Part shown: piece by piece, positions 51,141-59,437 of the stretch
Layout of the letters: each line of letters starts with the position of its first letter
How positions within the stretch are numbered: position 1 is the stretch's first letter
Source: Porcisia hertigi
Lineage: Eukaryota; Euglenozoa; Kinetoplastea; Trypanosomatida; Trypanosomatidae
DNA: 64,000 nucleotides
Assembly (NCBI RefSeq): GCF_017918235.1
Contig: NC_090594.1
Location: 62,001 to 126,000, forward strand
Direction: 5' to 3'
Translations under genes and position numbers: made by a program
The notes under the pieces: model-generated
What the model was told of the DNA's origin: nothing
What the model saw: the letters and a program-made list of their open reading frames with translations, nothing else
Databases searched by the model: none

Positions 51141-51259
51141 CCTCTTCTACCGTCTCCCTGTTTTCCTTTCTCGTACGTAATCGCATCTTACCCCCACTTG
51201 CCACTTACACCCTAAACGCCTCGGGAAACCTCCTCCACCTCAAATGACACCTGCCGCAG
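51141..51259 (+). promoter_or_regulatory. Candidate spliced-leader acceptor region for ribosomal protein L30
   Basis: Pyrimidine-rich sequence (for example CTCCCTGTTTTCCTTTCTCG) is followed by an AG at 51258-51259 (CTGCCGCAG). This leaves a 5' UTR of only about 37 nt before the ATG at 51297, typical of short ribosomal-protein leaders. Confidence 0.45.
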
Positions 51260-51296
51260 AGAAGCAGCTCCGTCAGCATTTTTCACTCACGCAAAA

Positions 51297-51611
51297 ATGG
51301 TCAAGAGGACGAAGTCTAAGGTGGACACGATCAACACCAAGCTCCAGCTGGTGATGAAGTCCGGGAAGTACGTGCTCGGCACTCAGCAGGCGCTGACGAC
51401 CCTCCGCCAGGGCCGCAGTAAGCTGATTGTGATCTCGAACAACTGCCCGCCGATCCGCCGCGCTGAGGTGGAGTACTACTGCACCCTCAGCAAGACCCCC
51501 ATCCACCACTACTCTGGCAACAACTTGGACTTGGGTACTGCGTGCGGCAAGCACTTCCGCACCTGCGTCTTGTCCGTCACGGATGCTGGCGACTCGGACA
51601 TCGCCGCTTAA
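51297..51611 (+). CDS. RPL30: 60S ribosomal protein L30 (eL30)
   Basis: eL30 is a structural protein of the large ribosomal subunit that also binds kink-turn RNA. The 104-residue protein has the normal length. Family stretches include [60 protein letters not shown] and [12 protein letters not shown]. The start MVKRTKSKV is expected for kinetoplastids. Third codon positions are strongly G/C, the highest bias in the window, as expected for a highly expressed gene. Confidence 0.97.
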   Translation: MVKRTKSKVDTINTKLQLVMKSGKYVLGTQQALTTLRQGRSKLIVISNNCPPIRRAEVEYYCTLSKTPIHHYSGNNLDLGTACGKHFRTCVLSVTDAGDSDIAA

Positions 51612-52465
51612 AAGAAAAGCGGGATAATGTGAACCGACTTCTCTTTGCTCTCATTTTAATTTGTGATCGTTTCTGATAGAAAAAAAAAACAAAATCTCAA
51701 CGAATAAAATATCTGCGCTCTGTGTGTGGGCACGCGCCGTGCTGCTGGTGGTGGCTACTCAGGTGAAACGAGGACCACATCAGCGTGAAGGAATGAACGC
51801 GCATGCTCGCACACCCGGCAACGCCAGATGTACAGAGGATAGAGCGACGAGAGTGTCACATCTCAAAGAGGCACCAACACAGATGAGGTGGGAGGAAAGC
51901 TGAGTCTGGGACGGTGCCCGTGTTTGGTTGTCCCCTTTCTTATTTTGCTCCAACCTCCTGTACCCTGGATTCACTTCGTGAACCTCACTGCGCGCTTGCG
52001 TCTGGGTTGCATAGATTCACGCACGGCTCGTATTGCGGGTGGTTGCTCTAATTATGCCACCTGCCGCACTTTCCTTCTTCGTACTCCTGTTTGGTTGGGC
52101 AATTGCCGAGGGAAAAAAGTCATGGATTTCTTAGCAAGCTCCACATTCCACCTCCTCCTCCTCCCCCCTCCCCCCACGCGATCTACCTACGCTACTCTAC
52201 TTGCTCCCTGCCTCATCTTGGTCGACCAGCAGCACACATCATCTTGTCCCATCCCTTCTTTCTCCCGTCCCACCTGCTACCAAACACCTACGTGAGAGAT
52301 ACAGGCACGCACCCAAAGCTGAAAACTGAGAGGGTGGGTAGGTCTTAGCAGAAGAGGTCTTTGGTTATCGTGTGTACCTCTTCACATTTATTTGCCTTCC
52401 CTCGCATCTGGCCGTACTGGTGGGGCTCTCTTTTTTACATATTCAATGTTGGACGATCCGTTAGC
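51612..52465. other. Intergenic spacer
   Basis: No gene is seen. A CT-rich block at 52140-52190 (CCTCCTCCTCCTCCCCCC type) precedes the next gene and is a likely trans-splicing tract. Confidence 0.7.
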
Positions 52466-54628
52466 ATGTGTGCCTCAAGCCGTCGCATCAGCGTCACCTC
52501 AGAGCAGCTACAGAGCGACGCCCTTCGCGCCCAGCTCTTCAGCACTTGCTGTGCATACGGTGTTGTAGAGTGGGTGCAGTACGAGGAGGACCCAAACTAT
52601 AACACCACCACTGTGCACATTCAGTTCCAGAAGCTGTCTAGCGCCGATCGACTCCGCAGTGACGTGCAGCAGCGAGGACGTGTTTGGCAGATTGTGAGCG
52701 AACCGGCGGTGCTGTGCGTGGGTGCAGATGTGCTACTTAGCGCTACAGAGCTGCTGCGTCTGGGCCGCCTCACCGCTGCGTTGCCCGTTTTTTCGTGCAT
52801 GGAACTTCCAAGCTCTCCTGAGGTCAGCACAGGCACTGCGGCAAAGGCACAGTCTTCGATGAAGCCACCTACATTCGAGGAAAAGACTTTCCTGTTACAC
52901 GGCCGCAACACCGCAACACGCACCACCACGTCTTCTTCCAGGGTCACAGCCGAGCAGGAGGCTGCCCTGTGGTCGGTGTTTGAACAGGAGTCATCAACGG
53001 TATGCCACAGTTGTCTCGGTCCGTATTGCGCAGTGTTACACTTCGGATCCCCGCACGACGCTAACGAGTTTCTTTGCCAGTACCAGCTCACTTTGGCAGA
53101 GCAGCACGGCGTGTACGCCATTCATGTCGGCACTGCGCCCGACTGCGCCTTGGCGGTTGCGCTTCCAAAAATGTTGGCACGGCACGCGCTGGCTGACTGT
53201 GCTGTTGAGGGGCGCGTTGTGCGCGGCTACGTGGTCGCCATGCCGTCCAACACATACTGTGTAGTGGATGCTGGTCTCTACCCTGCTGCGGATCAGGCGA
53301 GCACGACCACTCTGGTTCACACGCACACCAACTTCTTGAGTGTGTCACTGGGGGACGAGGTGCAGGTGCAGCTGTCCGCGAGTGGAGGGCTTACACTGGC
53401 CGGGGAAGGGATGGTCGGGGGCAAGTTGCTGCGTGTCACCAGCTCTGTTGCTTTCTCTTCTCGCCGCTCTCTCTCCAAGGCGCAGTTACCCACGGCCGCT
53501 GCTCGTACGTTGTGTACCTCAAACCTGACACGGGGCTTAGCTGGAGTTGCTTCGACACCACCGCATCAGTCTCAGGGAAGGGCAGGCAGCGGCGGCAAAG
53601 CGAGAAATGTGGCGGGGGCGCTAGGGCGCGGCGCTGCCAATACCAAGTTTAACACCGCAGTCGCTAGCGGTGGTCCTGGTAGTGATATGGCCTGCAAATC
53701 TGTAGGTGGAGCTGCTGCAAAAGCGCTTGCAAGCAAACTTTTCAAGAGTATTCAGCAAAGAAGAGGTGGTGGCGGAGACGGCGATGGCAGCTCCGCAGAG
53801 CGCCTATGTTCTTACGCAGCCGGTCTAGGCCCGTACGCGCGGTTATTGGTGCGCATCGAGCGGATCGGCGAGGATGGCCTGCACGCCCGCTGCGTCGAGG
53901 ACGCCGAGAACTGTGGCTACGCCGGACCAGTTTTCATTCCCGCCGCGCTTGTGCCCGCCGATACCAGCAGCACCGCTCAAGGATGGCGGACGTTTGCCGT
54001 TGTAGGGGAACGAATGCATGTGGCACTGCTTTACATGGTTGCCGTGGGTGCCAGCGCCGCAACTGTGCGTGGAATTGCCTCCAAAAAAGAAGCAGACCTT
54101 CGCCGGACGGTCACCACCGCCACCGCAACTACGGCAGCGTCGGGTACCACACCAGGGGACTTGGACATCGCCGCAGTCACCGTGGGTATGACAGTCACGG
54201 CTGTGGCCATGTTGAAGCTTTCTGCTGGCGATCTTGGTGTCCCGGCTGCCGGGGATCCATCCCCCTACTTCCCCGCCTTTCTTCTCTGTCCAGGGATCCA
54301 CGCGTTAGCGACGTTGCGCCGAACGCTGCTCTTGCTGCCCCTGTCTGATTTGGGCGTGTTGGACCCCTCGACCATTTTTGCCTCCCCTGGGTCTTTCACC
54401 GTATCAGAAGTGGTGAACGATGTGATGCGTGGACAATACGCAGTGGTGGTGCCATCTGCTGTCTACGCCGCGCGCCAAGCTCAGCAGGCGGTTGCACAAG
54501 AGCAGCGGAAGGCGGCAGCGGTGGACGAGGTGAAGCGTCGATTGGCGGCGGTAATGGGGAAAGATATTCTGAAGGTGCTGGACACTGAGGATGAGCCGTT
54601 TCCAAAACGTCCCCGCTGTGATGGCTGA
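52466..54628 (+). CDS. Hypothetical protein with RRM-like and OB-like segments, 720 aa
   Basis: I do not recognise a named protein. The ATG at 52466 starts MCASSRRISVTSEQL; the frame upstream has only a TTG. Residues about 15-80 have the shape of an RRM: LRAQLFSTCCAYGVVEWVQY, TTVHIQFQKLSSADRLRSDV. A later segment, VEGRVVRGYVVAMPSNTYCV followed by LGDEVQVQLSA, has the strand pattern of an S1/OB fold; a similar one follows RLLVRIERIGEDGLHARCVE. Between them is an Ala/Gly-rich disordered linker (about 380-460). The C-terminus FPKRPRCDG could be a nuclear signal. A role in RNA metabolism, perhaps nucleolar, is inferred weakly. Confidence 0.7.
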   Translation: MCASSRRISVTSEQLQSDALRAQLFSTCCAYGVVEWVQYEEDPNYNTTTVHIQFQKLSSADRLRSDVQQRGRVWQIVSEPAVLCVGADVLLSATELLRLGRLTAALPVFSCMELPSSPEVSTGTAAKAQSSMKPPTFEEKTFLLHGRNTATRTTTSSSRVTAEQEAALWSVFEQESSTVCHSCLGPYCAVLHFGSPHDANEFLCQYQLTLAEQHGVYAIHVGTAPDCALAVALPKMLARHALADCAVEGRVVRGYVVAMPSNTYCVVDAGLYPAADQASTTTLVHTHTNFLSVSLGDEVQVQLSASGGLTLAGEGMVGGKLLRVTSSVAFSSRRSLSKAQLPTAAARTLCTSNLTRGLAGVASTPPHQSQGRAGSGGKARNVAGALGRGAANTKFNTAVASGGPGSDMACKSVGGAAAKALASKLFKSIQQRRGGGGDGDGSSAERLCSYAAGLGPYARLLVRIERIGEDGLHARCVEDAENCGYAGPVFIPAALVPADTSSTAQGWRTFAVVGERMHVALLYMVAVGASAATVRGIASKKEADLRRTVTTATATTAASGTTPGDLDIAAVTVGMTVTAVAMLKLSAGDLGVPAAGDPSPYFPAFLLCPGIHALATLRRTLLLLPLSDLGVLDPSTIFASPGSFTVSEVVNDVMRGQYAVVVPSAVYAARQAQQAVAQEQRKAAAVDEVKRRLAAVMGKDILKVLDTEDEPFPKRPRCDG

Positions 54629-55081
54629 GGAAAACGGTTCGCTTAATCATCCCTGTGACGCGTCGTCTCCGTGTACGTTCATCGCAGACTTGCATGAATC
54701 CAAAGCGAGAAAAGAAGGAACACGTAATAGCACGCTTCGAGTGCGTGTGCTCGAGTGCGTGGTGGTAACCATACGGCACTGATGAGGGGCTCGTCACCTA
54801 TGCTTTCCAAATTTCTTTCCTCTCCTACCACGCCCTACTGGCAGGTGATGCGCCGTCACACCAAACTTAACTCTACCTTTTTTTTTTCTTTGTTCCTGAT
54901 CCCCACACAACTTCTTGGTTTCCGCGGTGTCAATCACTTCCTCAGCGACTGACCAGCAGACACAGTCCAAGGAGTAGTACAAGACTTCCTCACTGGCGCT
55001 GTGCGTGTGTGCGCTATCCACGATTTCAGGTCGATTCTCTGCCCGTGTGGGCTCTGAAAAAGTTGTGTGAGTGAGGCGTGA
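54629..55081. other. Intergenic spacer
   Basis: No gene is seen. A T/C tract at about 54872-54900 precedes the ArfGAP gene. Confidence 0.65.
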
Positions 55082-56956
55082 ATGGATGAGGTGAGTCTCA
55101 GCACGCTGCTTCTCAGCGGTGAGTGCGATGTCCAGTGGGGCTCTCGGGGCACGCTGAGGGCTCACCGCACCGTTGAACTCCACTCCAACAATATTTTGTA
55201 CTGCTTTGAGGAGCCGAGGAATTCGATGGCCAAGCACATTCGGGAAAAGGTGTATGTGGAGGGGTGTCACATTGTCGACGGTGGCGTCTACAGCGACACG
55301 AGCGAGAGACTCTTGCTGTTTCTGGCAAACTACGACTACGCCGAAAAAGTAGATCTGTTGGGCAACCACCGTTGCAACATATTTGCTGAAGAGAGGACGA
55401 CTCACGACGCGCCGCTAGACAAGACCACACAGAGCGCATTGGGGTCGTCACTGCCGAGCGCCAACTACGTGGTGCAACTTTTCATGCCTGACAAGATGAT
55501 CAAGTGGTACCTTCTTCAGGCAATTCAAAGGGCCTCGAAGGAGTATCCTCAACTTTTTCCGGCCACCGCTGCGGCACTGGTAATGATGCCGACGCCGGCT
55601 GCGGGCAGCGGCAGTGTACACTCTAGACCGTCAACCGTAGCGAAGCCGCTCGCCTGTAGTGTAGCGAACCAGTTCGCGTCGAAGATATTGGGCCAGCACT
55701 CCGTCGACGCCTGCCATACACGCACGGAGTCTGACGTCACCGTCTTACGCAACCACGAGGTGCTGCAGCTGTCGGACGTGCTGCACGAATATGAGGCACT
55801 GCAGCTAACTAAGAGCAGGGCGAACACCATAGATTCACATTCAATGCCCAGGGAGGGAGAAGGGAGGATGATGTGCGAGGCCTTGTTAAACTATGATACC
55901 TTGGGATCAGAGGTGTGCGTGGCGGCGAATGAGGTGAATCCAGTAGCCACACTTTCTGAGGTCCAGTCGAGTGCGCTAGCACGCCTCGAGCACTCTCCTC
56001 TCTATGAATCATGCATCAAAAGCCAACCAACCAATCGGTTCTGCGCTGACTGCGGCGAGCCTTTTCCGTCATGGTGCATTCTGCAGCCCTTTGGTGCTTT
56101 TGTGTGTATCCAGTGTATCGGTGTGCATCGAAAGTTGTGGTCGAGCAAGTGCCGTGCTGCAGAGCTTGACCGATGGCCTCATAGCGACGTCGAGTTCATG
56201 AAATCACGTGGCAACGACGCTGTGAATGACGAGTTGGAGTACTACGTAGCCTTTCCAGCTGACAGCATCGAATTTTCTTTACACAAGGAGCCTGTCGTGA
56301 AACCTGTAAGGTCCTTTTCTTCTTTTGAGGTGCGTGAGTCGTTCATACGGTGGAAGTATGAGGAGCAGCTCTTTACCCAGGGGCGACATCCTGGTGCGAC
56401 AGGGCCCCTTCCACCGCGCCCGGATCCGGTCGGGTTGGAGCGCTCTCGCCTTGCGTCAGCTACCGCTGCTTCCGAAGGAGAGGGCAACACTAGCGACGTC
56501 TCTTTCGGCATTGTAGTAAAGCAACAACCGTCCTTCCTGCATGATCCCGGCCCACCGCGGTACGCAGGGTTGCTGGACATTATCGTGAAGGAGCTGATAG
56601 GTCCGGAGTCTATTGTCGGTGCAGTGTGTGTACTGACAAACGGCTTTCAAACTCTCCGCACGCGGGAAAGCCGTCAGCTCCTGCATATGCAACATTCCAC
56701 CGCGTGGGATGAGCACCTGCAGCTGGGTATAGAGGGGACGGGTCAGAAGCCGCTCTACTGCACCATCCACCGCGGAAAGGGGGAGCTGCTAGCCGCAGCA
56801 GAGGTATGGATGACTGAGGAGGTTTTCCAGCCTGGCACCAACTGCATGCTCGCCACCACGTTACTTTGGACACAACTGCACAGGAAGCCCAACCAACGTA
56901 CCCTAGAAACGTCATGGAAGATCACGTTTCTGACCTCGTACCGACTGCTGGCATGA
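55082..56956 (+). CDS. ArfGAP with PH-like N-terminus, 624 aa
   Basis: ArfGAPs switch off Arf GTPases by promoting GTP hydrolysis during vesicle traffic. The zinc module begins near residue 318: FCADCGEPFPSWCILQ, then FGAFVCIQCIGVHRKLW. Its spacing is C-x2-C-x17-C-x2-C, one longer than the usual x16. The catalytic arginine region SKCRAAELDRW matches the family (SKVRSLxLDxW). Residues about 18-160 look like a PH domain (RAHRTVELHSNNILYCFEEP, ERLLLFLANYD, VVQLFMPDKMIKWYLLQAIQ). Residues about 500-610 (LDIIVKELIGPESIVGAVCV) could be a C2 fold, which is less certain. The ATG at 55082 is the first in frame. Its likely partners are Arf GTPases of the Golgi or plasma membrane. Confidence 0.85.
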   Translation: MDEVSLSTLLLSGECDVQWGSRGTLRAHRTVELHSNNILYCFEEPRNSMAKHIREKVYVEGCHIVDGGVYSDTSERLLLFLANYDYAEKVDLLGNHRCNIFAEERTTHDAPLDKTTQSALGSSLPSANYVVQLFMPDKMIKWYLLQAIQRASKEYPQLFPATAAALVMMPTPAAGSGSVHSRPSTVAKPLACSVANQFASKILGQHSVDACHTRTESDVTVLRNHEVLQLSDVLHEYEALQLTKSRANTIDSHSMPREGEGRMMCEALLNYDTLGSEVCVAANEVNPVATLSEVQSSALARLEHSPLYESCIKSQPTNRFCADCGEPFPSWCILQPFGAFVCIQCIGVHRKLWSSKCRAAELDRWPHSDVEFMKSRGNDAVNDELEYYVAFPADSIEFSLHKEPVVKPVRSFSSFEVRESFIRWKYEEQLFTQGRHPGATGPLPPRPDPVGLERSRLASATAASEGEGNTSDVSFGIVVKQQPSFLHDPGPPRYAGLLDIIVKELIGPESIVGAVCVLTNGFQTLRTRESRQLLHMQHSTAWDEHLQLGIEGTGQKPLYCTIHRGKGELLAAAEVWMTEEVFQPGTNCMLATTLLWTQLHRKPNQRTLETSWKITFLTSYRLLA

Positions 56957-58501
56957 GCACCAGGGTCTTGTTGTCCTCTTCCCCTTGTCTCTGATTCCGC
57001 GCCGAAGCCGTAGGCCCTCGCTGGATTGTTATCATATCCTCTTCCAAGGTTTTTCCCAAGCCTTCAAGGGGCACCACACAAGATGAACTGTGCAGTGTGT
57101 TTGCACACCCCAATATATGTTTGTACATATGGGTGTGTGTTTTATTTTTGAAGCACCCATGCTGCCGTGCGACACAGGAGTCCGACTCCACACGCCACTT
57201 CCTCTCTGTTACACACACACACACAGACACACAGACACAGAGACACAGACACACACAGAGCGCGTGGTGCAAAGCAGCGGTGCAACACGGGCACCGTCGT
57301 CTGGGCGCATGTCCTGCCTCGCACGGTGTGTCCACTGCCGCTTCACAGGTCGCCTCGCAACAGCTCCCATTACGCCCCAGACCACCACATTGTGCGCCAC
57401 CGCCATCCCCCCCCCTCCCTGGGGTGGGGAGGGGGTGGCTCAGGCCTCCCCACCACCATCACATAGTGTGAGCTGCGAAACAGGCGTGGGACTCCCCTTG
57501 ACACCTTCCTTCGCATATGAGGGGTGCATACGCTCGCACTGGCGCGGGTTACGCTGATGTAGCGCCATCCACGACCTGGCCAACAATATCAGTAACAGTA
57601 CACCGCTCTGACCCCTTCCCCTTCCCTACGTCACAGGTGCCTGTCCTCGTCACCATCAGACGTGGTTTGGCGTTGGCAAGTGAATAGGGGGGGGGGAGGC
57701 GGGCTCCTGGGGTTCCCCGCAAAGCGTGTAGTGGGGTCCACGGATAGTCTCGCACTGTATTGTAGATCATGCGATAGTGGGGGTTTCGCGCCAAAGAAAA
57801 AGATTGCACTGTGATAATTACCACTCGCTAAAATCTGCTCTCTTCTTGTTAAGAGTGTTCGCAGGCACACCGTTGGTCTACATGGAGTTTTTGACGGGTT
57901 TCCTGGAGTCATGCTGCCCCGCATTCCTCTTCCCTTGGATCGCTGTTGAGAGATCCTGCGGCGGTCCATGACAGGAGGAGTGTGGGCCGTGTATGTGTAT
58001 GTCTTCTATCTCGTTTCTCAGCTATTTCATTCTTTGATTCCCCTTTCCATACTTTCTGCACTCCTATCATCGTTTCCTCTGTGTTGTCTATGCGCAATCA
58101 TTTTTCTGCACCCACCCCGACCCCACTTCCCCGTATGCACAAGGTTCCTCTCCCTAAACTGTTTCTTTCTTGTTTGCTCAGCGTGTCTCCGTACTGCACA
58201 GCGCCGCTCAGAGCACATTCTTCGTGATTGCCTAGATCAATTTTTCTTTCAAGAATTTACACCATCCAGCTGTTTCTCTCCACGATTTTCCATCGCTGAC
58301 TCACCTGTCTTTGTTCCTTTTCCCATTTTCCATCTCCTGAAGTGTCGCTGCGTTTGCTCGGGGCGACCTATCCTACTGCTCTTGGCTGCGTCTAATCATT
58401 TCGTATTGAGCACCACCCTCTGTCAAGAGGGTGCTGCTTTTCCAGGTTTACTCATTGCACAAAAACACACACATTTCATCACTGGCAAATCCAAATCCAC
58501 A
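56957..58501. other. Intergenic spacer with dispersed repeat
   Basis: No gene is supported outside the repeat at 57162-57752. T/C-rich sequence at 58000-58360 precedes the 75-codon gene and would serve trans-splicing. Confidence 0.7.
57162..57752 (+). mobile_element. SIDER-like dispersed repeat, copy 3 (full length)
   Basis: About 591 bp, in sense orientation relative to the plus-strand unit, within the probable 3' UTR of the ArfGAP gene. It is nearly identical to copy 2. It contains a CA-rich tract (57210-57258), a G/C-rich middle and a right end rich in G runs (57687-57697). Absence of conserved coding content fits a short non-autonomous retroposon. Confidence 0.7.
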
Positions 58502-58729
58502 ATGCTCCTCAGTTATAGGGCCGCATTCCTCTGGGCTACGTTCGCTTCCCTAGCGACCTTTTTCATCCTGCGTCACTACGATCCTGTGGATTTGAGTGAG
58601 CACGCTGAGAAGGTGTACGGTATACCACCGGTAGCGTGTTGCTCGGCCATCCTTATTCCCATTATCGTTCTCGTCGTCTACGAAAAGACGTTGAGTATGG
58701 GTCCGAAGCCGTCGCTCAGACGACGTTGA
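58502..58729 (+). CDS. Small two-helix membrane protein, 75 aa
   Basis: I do not recognise a family. The ATG at 58502 gives MLLSYRAAFLWATFASLATF, a first hydrophobic helix at about 7-23. A polar loop (HYDPVDLSEHAEKVYG) is followed by a second helix, PPVACCSAILIPIIVLVVYE, and a basic tail (KPSLRRR) that could hold a di-Arg-type ER signal. Size and layout recall small subunits of ER or mitochondrial membrane complexes. A long pyrimidine-rich leader upstream supports it being a real gene. The in-frame extension upstream is not protein-like. Confidence 0.65.
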   Translation: MLLSYRAAFLWATFASLATFFILRHYDPVDLSEHAEKVYGIPPVACCSAILIPIIVLVVYEKTLSMGPKPSLRRR

Positions 58730-59437
58730 GATACGGGTATGCGGACCTCCTCCTCTCTATGCGATCTCCACAGTTCTTTCACCCCCCTCCCCGAAAAGGC
58801 GCGGCAACATGTGCGCCGTTGCACGTCACTTCATTCGGGGAAGAGAAGACGGTGTGAGAACAGAAGAATCCATCGATACCCACAGTAGAGTAGGCATGTA
58901 CTGCACAGCGCCAACATGACAGCTCTGGTCATTGACTTTGGACCACGTCTTCCCTCCATTTCCAGTGTATGCGCTGTAAGGCGGGGGTGGGTGGGTGGGC
59001 GGGCTGCTTGGATCATGAGAGAGCAGGTCTTCATGCTCCCTATTCCATGCTGCTTTCTACTCGAAAGAGACTTTTGCTTTCCTTTCGACACCACCTGACT
59101 CCTTTGCTTTGCGCTGCGTTCTCCGTTGACAACAGACAAACCCTTGAAATGCTTCTCTTCTTTTGGTCACCGTGGATCTTCTCATCTCCAAAGCTGCTAA
59201 GCTCAGAAACACTGTGGCTCACCAGCCATCTCAATGTTATCTTCGTTGTCGCTTGCGCAGGTTTTTGCCTCTTCGAAAGAGGTGTGCTGCTGCTGCTGCT
59301 GCTTTACATGGCGGCCGCAGCTGCGCTTCCAACGCAGATTTCAAGTCTGAAATGCACTCTCTCGTTCACCACCACTTGCCTTTCAGTTTCCTGCCAACTC
59401 TGTGCAAAAAAAAAAAACTAGGCGGCGTTAATCACAC
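58730..59437. other. Intergenic spacer
   Basis: No gene is supported. A CTG/CTT-rich stretch lies near 59287-59305, and a run of A at 59406-59417 is close to the next ATG. Confidence 0.65.

Larger units (their letters stand above)
48299..51296. other. Long intergenic spacer with dispersed repeat
   Basis: Three kilobases without a supported gene. It contains T- and C-rich tracts (48590-48860, 48900-49100, 49130-49370), a C run at 49431-49441, the dispersed repeat at 49789-50374 and a TG/G tract at 50675-50698. Several open frames of 80-190 codons are low-complexity and rejected. Confidence 0.7.

Noticed and set aside
58969-59421. 150-codon plus-strand frame before the trifunctional-like gene
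   Set aside because: Leu runs derive from CTG/CTT repeats; no clear start context and no recognisable similarity.
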